A stretch of 64,000 nt of DNA from an uncultured Tolumonas sp. (GTDB lineage Bacteria; Pseudomonadota; Gammaproteobacteria; Enterobacterales; Aeromonadaceae), in the NCBI RefSeq assembly GCF_963678185.1, contig NZ_OY782757.1, positions 992,001-1,056,000 of the forward strand. The letters run 5' to 3'. Of this stretch, positions 41,133-49,342 are shown piece by piece (the first letter of the stretch is position 1; each line of letters begins with the position of its first letter). A program made the position numbers and the translations under genes. The notes below the pieces were generated by a model. The model saw nothing but the letters and a program-made list of their open reading frames with translations. It was not told the origin of the DNA and did not search any database.

Positions 41133-42386
41133 ATGGAACTAGCTCAAGAAATTGACAAATTAATAGAAGAACAATATGTAGACATGACACAAAAGTGTAA
41201 AAAAGGAGAGTTGGCTCAATTATCGCGATTATTCTCAAAAAATTTTACTGATGGTTTAGCAAAGCTATTACACCAAGATGCCAATTCTTTATCTAATATT
41301 CAGACTTCTGTGTGTGTTGAATTGAGTTATATTGACAAACAACCTTATGCTCAATATTTCAGCAACTCAACAAAAATCACCGGTGAATTATCAGATGCTT
41401 TATTTGTTTATCGAGATGAGTGGAGTGTTACGGATAAAAATGGAAATATAACTCATTCAGGAAAAGCTAAAGAATGCGCCCTTTTATTTCAAGCAAAATT
41501 AAATAAAAACAATACTATTCCTATAGTACCGATCGGCGATGGCTTTAGTACCCAAAAAGAATATAAATTACTTTCAGAATGGCCAGAATTCAATCTAATT
41601 AAAGCACCTAAAAATTTGAAAGAATTGCTAAAAAAAGTAAAAATACATGATGAAAATAGCAATGTATTATCACATGGTTGGTTTGGTGCATGTGCGCCAA
41701 GCCATAATAAAACGTGGAAATCTCGATGGATGTGTGCAGAAGCGATAGCTGGGACAGAGTGCAATTCAACACTCGGAGAAGTTTTGGAAGCTCTTTATCA
41801 TCGAAAAAGTATAAGAAATATACAAATTGGTCGAAATTTTAATTCATATAAAGAAATAGACAATCAAAATCCCGGATGGAGTGACTTGATAAATACAGTT
41901 TTAAAACTCTGCAAGGATACAAAAGCTCCATCTATTTTGTCATCATATAGTGATACACGTTTAACTTCTTCATTCGTTAAATACTTTTCATCCAATCAGC
42001 CAAATAATGATAACGACCGTAACTTCTCTCATTTAGCTAATCATTTACAATATTTTTATATATTCGAGCCTATTATAAGCTTACATCCATTGTTCTATGA
42101 AAAATTTAAAGTGTATAAATCATCGCTTAACTTCAGAGAGAAAATGCAACTAGCAAAAGATTTTTTTGATGTTGCCACTTGGGTATACGATACTATAAAA
42201 AACAGAAAATTGAATTTCTCTAGCGAAATCATAGAACCCCTCATTCATGAATACCTCAACCAAAACACACTAAGCACTGGAGAATCAATAAACAAAAATG
42301 ACTTTGAACAATTTGACAGATTAAATAAAAAACGTTTTTATATTTTAACCGTAAATATATTAAGAAAAGAACGAAACAATAATTAA
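41133..42386 (+). CDS. Hypothetical protein, possible PD-(D/E)xK nuclease (417 aa)
   Basis: Family not recognised. Residues about 83-132 read GELSDALFVYRDEW, a linker, then CALLFQAKLNKN. An Asp followed by a Q-x-K strand is the pattern of Mrr-like PD-(D/E)xK nucleases, so a nuclease fold is possible but unproven. The C-terminal half is helical (LQYFYIFEPIISLHPLFYEK). ATG 41133 is used. Strongly AT-rich. As a large cassette protein it may be a single-gene defence factor, which is inference. Confidence 0.6.
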   Translation: MELAQEIDKLIEEQYVDMTQKCKKGELAQLSRLFSKNFTDGLAKLLHQDANSLSNIQTSVCVELSYIDKQPYAQYFSNSTKITGELSDALFVYRDEWSVTDKNGNITHSGKAKECALLFQAKLNKNNTIPIVPIGDGFSTQKEYKLLSEWPEFNLIKAPKNLKELLKKVKIHDENSNVLSHGWFGACAPSHNKTWKSRWMCAEAIAGTECNSTLGEVLEALYHRKSIRNIQIGRNFNSYKEIDNQNPGWSDLINTVLKLCKDTKAPSILSSYSDTRLTSSFVKYFSSNQPNNDNDRNFSHLANHLQYFYIFEPIISLHPLFYEKFKVYKSSLNFREKMQLAKDFFDVATWVYDTIKNRKLNFSSEIIEPLIHEYLNQNTLSTGESINKNDFEQFDRLNKKRFYILTVNILRKERNNN

Positions 42387-42412
42387 AAAATATTATTCAT
42401 GTTAAAATTTTC

Positions 42413-42467
42413 TTATAACAAAAATTTGGTGTGGGATGCTTACGCACCCCACAATTAAAAGTTAGGT
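42413..42467 (+). other. attC site, 55 bp
   Basis: Inverse core TTATAAC, core GTTAGGT. It closes the 417-aa cassette. Confidence 0.88.
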
Positions 42468-42867
42468 AATAAAAGCGGCATCATTGTTGGCGGTGAATCA
42501 AGCCTTAAAGCGGCTAGTCAGATGGTCCTGTGGTTTTTGCGGCTCACTACCTGAGCGTGGTTGCCTCGCGCAACACATGAATTCACGTGAAGTGGCAAAC
42601 TGAAAGCCTGCGCTGGTTACGTGTCGGCAACCATCGACATCGTCAGTGTGTAACGCCTGAGCGGCTCATCATCGAGGCATAGTGTTTTTAGCGACCACTA
42701 CCCGTTTGCTGAATAAGTCTGCCGATATGTCAGCCAATTTCGTTGATTTGACATTGTCAGCGAGTAATTCCAAGCGGTTATTTAAATCAGTCGCAGTGAA
42801 AATTGAAAGTCCGTGGCACCAATTAGCCAGTTTTGTCGTTGATAAGAAATGACTTTTCTTTGTTCAC
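42468..42867 (+). repeat. ORF-less cassette, long form
   Basis: 400 bp, typical long copy. Confidence 0.85.
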
Positions 42868-42944
42868 ACCTAACAACTAATTCAAACCCGTTCGCTTTGC
42901 TCACTGGACGGCACTGCGTGCCGCCGTTTAATTAAAAGTTAGGT
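42868..42944 (+). other. attC site, 77 bp
   Basis: Inverse core ACCTAAC, core GTTAGGT. It lies between two ORF-less cassettes. Confidence 0.9.
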
Positions 42945-43252
42945 AATAAAAACGGCTTATTTGTTGGCGGTGAATTCGAGCCCTAAAGCGGCTAGTTACG
43001 CGAGTCCAGTGGTGTTAGCAGCTCACTACCTGCAAGTGGGTTGCCTCGCGCAACACATGAATTCACATGAGGCGGCAAACTGAAAGCCTGCGCTGGTTAC
43101 GTGTCGGCAACCATCAGCGCCGTCAATGTGTACGCCTCAAGCGGCTCATCATCAAGGCACGGTTGTTTGAAGCTGGCACAGTGAAAATTGAAAGTCCGTG
43201 GTCCCACTTAGCTAATTTTGTTGTTGATAATAAATGGCCTTTCTTTGTTCAC
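42945..43252 (+). repeat. ORF-less cassette, short form
   Basis: 308 bp, tandem with the preceding long copy. Confidence 0.85.
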
Positions 43253-43329
43253 GCCTAACAACTAATTCAAACCCGTTCGCTTCGCTCACTGGACGGCACT
43301 GCGTGCCGCCGTTTAATTAAAAGTTATGT
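43253..43329 (+). other. attC site, 77 bp
   Basis: Inverse core GCCTAAC, core GTTATGT. It closes an ORF-less short cassette. Confidence 0.9.
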
Positions 43330-43350
43330 GATTAATGAGGTGCTACATTC

Positions 43351-44067
43351 ATGGATTTCAGTGTAATTCTTAAGCCTCTATTAGATCAGCTACATTACAT
43401 TATCCCCGCCGTAATATTCATTACCTTTATCAAGTCACGTTGGTTTAAAGGTAAGCTTGGCGAGTTCATGGTGAATTCAGTAGCTAAAGCTCGATTAGAT
43501 AAAGACGTCTATCATCTTATTAAAAATGTCACTTTACCGACTGAAAATGGCACAACACAGATAGATCATGTAATTGTCTCAATTTATGGCGTCTTTGTTA
43601 TTGAGACAAAAAATATGAAAGGCTGGATCTTTGGCAACAAAGATCAGAAAACATGGACTCAGAAAATTTTCAAAGAAACCAATAAATTTCAGAATCCGCT
43701 CTTTCAGAACTATAAGCACACAAAAACCCTGGAATCATTACTTGGGCTTTCGGACATTCAGATTTTTTCTATTATTGCTTTTGTCGGTGATTCAACTTTC
43801 AAAACTGAAATGCCTGAAAACGTCACAACTGGCGGTGGTTATGTGAAATACATAAAGTCCAAAACTGACGTGGTTCTCACGCCAGCAGACGTGACCGATA
43901 TCATCACCAAAATTGAAAATGGACGCCTTACCCCATCTTTCAAAACCGATCGCGCTCATGTTGCACATGTGAGAGAAATCATTGCTGAAAAATCATCGCA
44001 AACCTTATGTTCAAAATGTGGTAGCGCAATGGTGATCCGTGAAAGCAAAAAAAAGGTGATAATATAG
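43351..44067 (+). CDS. NERD domain protein with frameshifted zinc ribbon
   Basis: 238 aa as read. An N-terminal membrane segment (residues about 10-28), then a NERD nuclease-related domain: GKLGEFMVNSVAKARLD, TTQIDHVIVSIYGVFVIETK and GWIFGNKDQKTWTQ. The C-terminus starts a topoisomerase-type zinc ribbon (CSKCGSAMVIRESKKK) but is cut off: the A8 tract at 44047-44054 lacks one A relative to the expected frame, and the restored frame reads KGDNIGK, a TAA where CAA (Gln) is expected, then FWSCTNDPRC. Two lesions have therefore removed the second half of the ribbon. Confidence 0.85.
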   Translation: MDFSVILKPLLDQLHYIIPAVIFITFIKSRWFKGKLGEFMVNSVAKARLDKDVYHLIKNVTLPTENGTTQIDHVIVSIYGVFVIETKNMKGWIFGNKDQKTWTQKIFKETNKFQNPLFQNYKHTKTLESLLGLSDIQIFSIIAFVGDSTFKTEMPENVTTGGGYVKYIKSKTDVVLTPADVTDIITKIENGRLTPSFKTDRAHVAHVREIIAEKSSQTLCSKCGSAMVIRESKKKVII

Positions 44068-44138
44068 GTAAGTAATTTTGGAGTTGTACCAATGACCCGC
44101 GTTGCCGAGACATTATCAATATCAGTGAGTCGGCAATC

Positions 44139-44196
44139 ACATAACAAAAAATTAGTGTCGGATGGCTTTCAGCCACCGCACAATTCGAAGTTAGGT
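44139..44196 (+). other. attC site, 58 bp, last of the array
   Basis: Inverse core ACATAAC, core GTTAGGT. It closes the NERD cassette. Confidence 0.9.
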
Positions 44197-44219
44197 AATA
44201 AAAGCGGCTTCATTGTTGG
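44197..44219 (+). repeat. ORF-less cassette, truncated start
   Basis: The first 23 bases match the start of the ORF-less family, then IS3-family sequence follows. It marks the array end. Confidence 0.8.
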
Positions 44220-44242
44220 TGATCTAGTCCTGCAATATGGGA

Positions 44243-44747
44243 CACAGTGTTAAGCTGACGATTGTAATCAACTTCTACATATTCGAATACCGTTTCTCTC
44301 ATTTGAATACGAGTTTCGAATCTTTCTCCATGAATGACTTCCACCTTCAGGCTATGAAAAGCAGGCATTGTCGTAACAACAGCCTTTTACACTCATGCTG
44401 CATTTTAATTGGTGGTCACGTAACAATGTTTGATAATCGTGAGAACAATATTGGCTCCCTCGATCACTATACACGATGACGCCTTTGGGATGTTACGACG
44501 GAACAACGCCATCTGTAATGCATCACAAACTAAGTTTGCTGTCATTCGTTCTGACATCGACCAGCCAGCCTTCATCAGTCCACAAGTAGGTGATGTCACC
44601 GACCCATTTTTGATTCGGCTGACTGGCATGGAAATTCTGCTTCAGCCGATTTTCTGCAACCGGCAAGTTGTGATTGCTCTGTGTGGTGGCTTTGAATTTA
44701 CGGGCCGCTTTTTCCCGCAATCCTTGGCATTTCAGGCTTGCAGCCAC
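44243..44747 (-). pseudogene. IS3-family transposase OrfB remnant
   Basis: Pieces in different frames: [20 protein letters not shown] and [18 protein letters not shown], then [20 protein letters not shown], then [17 protein letters not shown]. Parts of the integrase core, including most catalytic positions between, are missing or shifted, so no active transposase can be made. Confidence 0.85.
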
Positions 44748-44772
44748 CGTTTTACGGTTATAAAGGCGTACT

Positions 44773-45072
44773 TCACTTCAGGTGTTTGGCAAAGTACGCT
44801 GCGGCCTTTTTTACGATGGCTAACTCTTCGGCTTGCTCTGCTAGCAAACGTTTCAATCGAGCATTTTCATCTGCCAGGAGTTGTTCTCGTTCACTAGAAG
44901 TTTGCTGCTGGCGGAGTTTATTTTTCCAGTAGTAAAGCCGAGACTCCTGCACACCGAGTTGAGTCGCAGCTTTGGCAAAACCAATCCTTTCTGCTAATGC
45001 GAGTGCATCATCCGTATAACTTTGCGAATATTGAGTCCGAGTCTTTTTCTGTTCAATTGCAGTTTTGGTCAT
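44773..45072 (-). CDS. IS3-family transposase OrfA
   Basis: 99 aa. An HTH region ([34 protein letters not shown]) followed by a leucine-zipper-like helix ([20 protein letters not shown]), the standard OrfA layout. It appears intact, but its partner OrfB is decayed. Confidence 0.88.
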   Translation of the reverse strand: MTKTAIEQKKTRTQYSQSYTDDALALAERIGFAKAATQLGVQESRLYYWKNKLRQQQTSSEREQLLADENARLKRLLAEQAEELAIVKKAAAYFAKHLK

Positions 45073-45132
45073 GATCCACCTCTATGAGTTATTTTACTCG
45101 TTTAATGAGGTGTCCGGTAATGCTGGGTCATA

Positions 45133-45606
45133 TCAATTTTTAACAACCGAAAGAGCCGGTCTTTTTTTAGTTTGTGGTTCAGGCTGTTCAGTTGGCTTAT
45201 CTTCGTTGAGAAGATATTGGAAAGGTTGAGAGTCGACCAGCTCTTTACCGTTTAGACCATTGAGGCCGATCAATTGATCTGTACAGAATGAAATTCGTGT
45301 AACTACGTTCTGAATTCTGCACTCAAAATTGATCACATTGTCACTATGAATAAAATACTTCATCGCGGCCGGTGTCAGAGACAGAGTAACAAACCATAGA
45401 TTGTCTTCTTTGTGTACATGCGGTACTAACGAAGCAGGAATCCATGGGCTCAATTTCAGTTCACCGTTACTGTCAATGCAGGATGCCAGAACAACAGCAT
45501 GAATGCTTTTTACCTCATCATTCAGGCACATATCCTCATATACGATATCAAATACGGCTGAATTGATTTTGGCGCATCTGCGAATTTGATGGTTAATATT
45601 GCTCAT
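45133..45606 (-). CDS. SspB-like ClpXP adaptor
   Basis: 157 aa from ATG 45606, which has AGAGGA at good spacing. The middle (LWFVTLSLTPAAMKYFIHSD, INFECRIQNVVTRISFC) follows the strand pattern of SspB, the dimer that delivers ssrA-tagged proteins to ClpXP. The C-terminus RPALSVVKN closely matches the ClpX-binding tail of E. coli SspB (RPALRVVK), after an acidic linker. It is divergent from the housekeeping SspB and carries extra N-terminal sequence, so it is probably a paralogue. Its 3' end is only 2 bp from the IS3 remnant. Confidence 0.7.
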   Translation of the reverse strand: MSNINHQIRRCAKINSAVFDIVYEDMCLNDEVKSIHAVVLASCIDSNGELKLSPWIPASLVPHVHKEDNLWFVTLSLTPAAMKYFIHSDNVINFECRIQNVVTRISFCTDQLIGLNGLNGKELVDSQPFQYLLNEDKPTEQPEPQTKKRPALSVVKN

Positions 45607-45849
45607 AACATCCTCTACGTGTACCAGGTCATACAATTACGGTGTAATTTACCACAATCACGTTCTGGCTATCTTTTAGTTTTACGTGAAGAGTGATGAT
45701 TTTTAGCCACCTTCATCCACACAGGATACTACGACTACAGAAGCTCTAAGCTCACCGGCATACGTTAATCTTGCTGTAAAATTAGACTAACGGAAGAACC
45801 TCTCTATTATTGAATCATATAAATTGAATTTGATCTGTGAGGTTTCAGA

Positions 45850-46428
45850 ATGGATGATATAACCGCCTTAGTAAAAATAATTGCGACTGTCTGGATCTTA
45901 TTAATGATGCTCATTGGCATTATCAGTGTGGCAACACATTCAGATCTTAAATATGAAAAATCCAGTCGTTATTTGATTATGATCAGCTTAAGCTTTTTCT
46001 TACCTAGTTTAAATTACTTAATAACCAAAGATGGTCGCGAACTTGGAACATACCCCTTTGGATATCCACTACTCAATTTTTTCGGTCTATTTTTGATTTT
46101 CTTCGGTTTAACTATACATATCGTAAGTATGCTTACGCTGAGAAAACAATGGTCACCAAACATTCAATTTAACGAAAACCATGCATTGATAAAAAATGGT
46201 ATCTATAAATACATCCGGCATCCAATTTACTTGGCCATATTAATAGAACTATTAGGTTTTTGTGTTGCGCTATCAAACTGGCTATCATTTTTAATAATTT
46301 TCTTACCTAACCTGCTATGTTTTTCATATCGAATATATGCAGAAGAAAAAGCATTGATTAGTACATTTGGTGATATTTATCTTGATTACATTAAAACAAC
46401 AAAACGCCTCATACCAAAAATTTTGTAA
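45850..46428 (+). CDS. Isoprenylcysteine carboxyl methyltransferase-like membrane protein
   Basis: 192 aa, about five membrane segments. The signature IKNGIYKYIRHPIYLAILIE (about residues 115-134) and the end AEEKALISTFGDIYLDYIKT are typical of the ICMT/PEMT methyltransferase superfamily, which uses S-adenosylmethionine at the membrane. The bacterial substrate is unknown. ATG 45850 follows GTGAGG. Confidence 0.85.
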   Translation: MDDITALVKIIATVWILLMMLIGIISVATHSDLKYEKSSRYLIMISLSFFLPSLNYLITKDGRELGTYPFGYPLLNFFGLFLIFFGLTIHIVSMLTLRKQWSPNIQFNENHALIKNGIYKYIRHPIYLAILIELLGFCVALSNWLSFLIIFLPNLLCFSYRIYAEEKALISTFGDIYLDYIKTTKRLIPKIL

Positions 46429-46453
46429 ATGAATATTGCAAACTGAAAACAAA

Positions 46454-46477
46454 ACCAGATAGCATGCACTATCTGGT
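46454..46477. terminator. Hairpin between convergent genes
   Basis: ACCAGATAG (46454-46462) and CTATCTGGT (46469-46477). On the minus strand it is followed by a TTTTGTTTTC run, so it can end the sugar operon transcript; it also lies after the gene at 45850. Confidence 0.65.
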
Positions 46478-46626
46478 CTCACCATAAACCCGGGGTAAAT
46501 AATCATGATGACAAAATTTAAACGCGAATGAACATTAAGTTTACAGATAACATTACAAAGCGATATGAGTATATAGTTTATAAAACTATTTAATTTAATA
46601 AAGATTAGTTTAAATATATAAATACT

Positions 46627-47490
46627 CTATTCGCTTTTGCGAGAGACATGTATTGCTGCAGCCTTGTTTGCTTTAGAAACAGAATCTGCCAACGAGCAAC
46701 CATTGATCATCGATGCACAAAACATTCCCATAAAACAATCACCAGCACCATGAGTGCTGATTAATTTTACTTTTTCTGCAGGCAGTGAATTACAAAGGCC
46801 ACCAGCTTCAGAAAATGCCACGCCATATTCCCCCGCCGTAACAACAACCACTGGGAGCGTTTTATTCAGTTTTAATGCTGCTTCTGATGCCGAAGATAAA
46901 TCATTAACCGTAATACCCGACATATCACGCGCTTCAACTCCATTAACAACTAATATATCGATACAGGCTTGCAGGGCTGGTGATAACTCTTTGGCAGGAG
47001 CAGCATTGATACAAACAGTAATGCTGCGCTGTTTAGCTGCCAATGCTGCGCTTAAATTAACGGCTTCCGGCACTTCGTTTTGTAATAACAACATACCGAC
47101 ATCGGTCCAGATATCATCGTTATCGAATTGGTTCGGATTGATACGAAGATTCGCGTTGGATACCACCACCGCACCATAATCACCTTCGGCATCCATTGTG
47201 GCAACGCTCATTCCGGAAGCAATACCATCAATGACTTCAACGAACTTGGTATCAACGCTATTATTTTGTAATACCGATAATAAAAATTTGCCGCTGTCGT
47301 CGGTACCCACAGCGCCTAAAAACTTAACATTAACGCCAGATTTAGCCGCGGAAACTGCCTAATTACCACCTTTACCACCGAATTTATATGAACATCCGGT
47401 GCCGATCACTGTTTCACCTTTTTCTGGTCGGTGATGAGCATCGACCATAATATCGTAATGCAGACTACCAACGACTAAGATCTTCTTCAT
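46627..47490 (-). pseudogene. PfkB-family (ribokinase-like) sugar kinase with in-frame amber codon
   Basis: Reads MKKILVVGSLHYDIMV through GCSYKFGGKGGN, then TAG at 47359-47361, then continues in frame from AVSAAKSGVNVKFLGAVG to the C-terminus. Ribokinases have GGN-Q at this point, so CAG has become TAG. The ATP/catalytic motif THGAGDCFMG is intact. Full length would be 287 aa. It is the last gene of the sugar operon and would phosphorylate the imported sugar. It may be a recent pseudogene, a suppressor-dependent gene or a sequencing error. Confidence 0.85.
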
Positions 47491-47491
47491 A

Positions 47492-48349
47492 TTAATACTC
47501 TCTTAAATTATGGACAGCTTGTTGAGTCTTATTTAAGTTTTGTTCTGCTTTCTTCAGATCTTTTTTAGCAATAGCCACGAATAACGCATCTAATATATTA
47601 AGTTGAGCAATTCGTGATGCCGCGTTATCACCAAGTAAATGCGAACCTTGGGAGGTTGAATTCAGAACTACATGTGCATTTTGAACAATCGGCGATTCCG
47701 CATAATTAGTAATTGCAATAACTTTTGCGCCATTTCGCGCCGCTAATTTTATTGGTTCAATCACCGCTTTTGTCATACCTGAATGGCTTATTGCAATAAC
47801 GGCATCATCATCGGTTAAAAGTGCTGCTGACATCAGCATGGTGTGAGAATCATCATGCACCATTGCTCTTATTCCGATTTTTAACAATTTATGTGATAAA
47901 TCACGGGCGACTGTTGCAGAGCCACCGACACCATATAAATCGATGTGCTTTGCTTTAAACAAGATATCAGCCGCCCGGTTAAATTCAGAAACATCCAATA
48001 TAGAAATTGTTTCTTCTATCGCTTGAATTGATGTTCTGAATACTTTTTCTAACAATTGCTCCGATGAATCGTTGGCTTCAATTTCAGAATGAAGATTAGC
48101 TACTTCTGAACGATTGTAATGAATCAAACTTGTCCTGAATTCTCGAAATCCTGAGAAGTTTAATTTTTTTGTCAGTTTAACAATCATGGCCTCAGAGACA
48201 TTATTTGCTACAGCAACCTCTTTTAGCGATGTACTTTCAGACAAATCTTCTCTGGACGTTATTGATTCAACTACTTTTCGTTCTAATGGTGTTAACTGTG
48301 GCAATCTCATTCGAATTTGAGCGCCTATGGCTCGCGGATCATGCGTCAT
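47492..48349 (-). CDS. RpiR/MurR family transcriptional regulator
   Basis: 285 aa. The N-terminal HTH_6 domain (LKEVAVANNVSEAMIVKLTK) binds DNA; the C-terminal SIS domain (DLYGVGGSATVARDLSHKL, then AVIAISHSGMTKAVIEPIKL) binds a phosphosugar. It lies within the operon, overlapping the permease stop by one base and ending 1 bp before the kinase start, so it probably autoregulates the operon in response to a sugar phosphate. Confidence 0.92.
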   Translation of the reverse strand: MTHDPRAIGAQIRMRLPQLTPLERKVVESITSREDLSESTSLKEVAVANNVSEAMIVKLTKKLNFSGFREFRTSLIHYNRSEVANLHSEIEANDSSEQLLEKVFRTSIQAIEETISILDVSEFNRAADILFKAKHIDLYGVGGSATVARDLSHKLLKIGIRAMVHDDSHTMLMSAALLTDDDAVIAISHSGMTKAVIEPIKLAARNGAKVIAITNYAESPIVQNAHVVLNSTSQGSHLLGDNAASRIAQLNILDALFVAIAKKDLKKAEQNLNKTQQAVHNLREY

Positions 48350-49320
48350 TATTTGCCTCGTGTGGCTCGGTCTATTAGCATTGCGATAATAATGATGAGG
48401 CCGGTAGCAAGCAATTGATAAAAGGCTTGGATATTCATTAGCGTTAAGCCAGTGCGTAATGAGCCAAGAATAATCGCCCCCATGATAGTGCCGATGATGC
48501 TGCCTTTACCGCCCATCAAAGATGTGCCACCAATAGCTGCTGCCGCGATAGCATCCAATTCCCACAAGCTTCCCATTGTTGGCTCTGCAGCCCCAAGGCG
48601 CCCGACCAGAATCAGAGAAGACAGTGATGCAAGCAGCCCAGAGATAACATACACAGTTACTTTGGTTCTTTTGACCGGTACACCAGCAACACGCGCAGCT
48701 TCTTCATTACCACCTACCGCAAGAATGTATTCACCCAGCGGGGTTTTATTCATTAATATCCATGCCGCAAGCGCAATAATCATGACAATAACAATCGGGC
48801 ATGGAATACCAAACAGCTCACCGGTAACAAAATTGCGAAACTCCATTGGAATACCAAAGATGGGGTTACCACCGGTATAGATCAGTGCACCGGCACGGAA
48901 CAGTGACAAGCCACCCAGTGTTACGATGAACGGCTGCAAACCGGCATAAGCCACCAGCGTGCCACTGAATAAACCACAGAGTGCGCCGATACCTAATGTA
49001 GCCATGATAGCCAACGGAACAGGTACGCCCGCTACCATTAATGTTGCGCCTAACACGGCGGATAATGCCGCAGTTGGCCCAACGGAGAGATCGATGCCGC
49101 CAGAAATAATAACCAGCGTCATACCCAGCGCGATAGCCGCATTGATAGATGACTGCTGGAGAATATTCAGTATATTCGGCAGCGTCATAAATATTGGTGA
49201 TAAAACTGCAAACGTGCCGACGATAATAAGTAAACCAATTAACGTGCCCGCATCGCGCAGATTAAATTTAAATAGCGCTGAAGGTTGTAAACTAGGCATA
49301 GTAGTTCCTTGAGTGTTCAT
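48349..49320 (-). CDS. Sugar ABC transporter permease (RbsC family)
   Basis: 323 aa, about nine to ten membrane helices. The signature stretch GMTLVIISGGIDLSVGPTAAL and VGGNEEAARVAGVPVKRTK are typical of ribose/xylose-class permeases. It forms the membrane channel with the ATPase at 49343. Start at 49320 is uncertain; an internal ATG at 49299 has a clearer AAGGA. Confidence 0.92.
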   Translation of the reverse strand: MNTQGTTMPSLQPSALFKFNLRDAGTLIGLLIIVGTFAVLSPIFMTLPNILNILQQSSINAAIALGMTLVIISGGIDLSVGPTAALSAVLGATLMVAGVPVPLAIMATLGIGALCGLFSGTLVAYAGLQPFIVTLGGLSLFRAGALIYTGGNPIFGIPMEFRNFVTGELFGIPCPIVIVMIIALAAWILMNKTPLGEYILAVGGNEEAARVAGVPVKRTKVTVYVISGLLASLSSLILVGRLGAAEPTMGSLWELDAIAAAAIGGTSLMGGKGSIIGTIMGAIILGSLRTGLTLMNIQAFYQLLATGLIIIIAMLIDRATRGK

Positions 49321-49342
49321 GTTGTCAGCCTCTTAATTTGTA

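Larger units (their letters stand above)
1..44219 (+). mobile_element. Chromosomal integron cassette array (integrase end not included)
   Basis: A continuous run of 62 attC sites, counted by eye, separates short cassettes that nearly all read left to right. Cassettes hold one gene, two genes or none. By integron convention the core site lies at the 3' end of each cassette, so the integrase and attI should be left of position 1; no tyrosine recombinase is present in the window. The last cassette is a 23-bp stub cut by an IS3-family element at 44220. Three IS30-family insertions lie inside the array. Confidence 0.95.
44220..45130 (-). mobile_element. IS3-family insertion sequence remnant
   Basis: About 911 bp. 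The left end TGATCTAGTCC and the inverted right end TGACCCAGC are related imperfect repeats, both with GGACAC further in. The normal length is over 1.2 kb, so it is internally deleted. Confidence 0.8.

Noticed and set aside
1-44219. CRISPR array
   Set aside because: Repeats are 55-77 bp with RYYYAAC and GTTRRRY ends and spacers of 250-1400 bp containing genes; there are no short regular spacers or cas genes.
44430-44897. A 155-codon plus-strand frame over the IS3 remnant
   Set aside because: It is the complement of OrfA/OrfB coding sequence and has no domain of its own.
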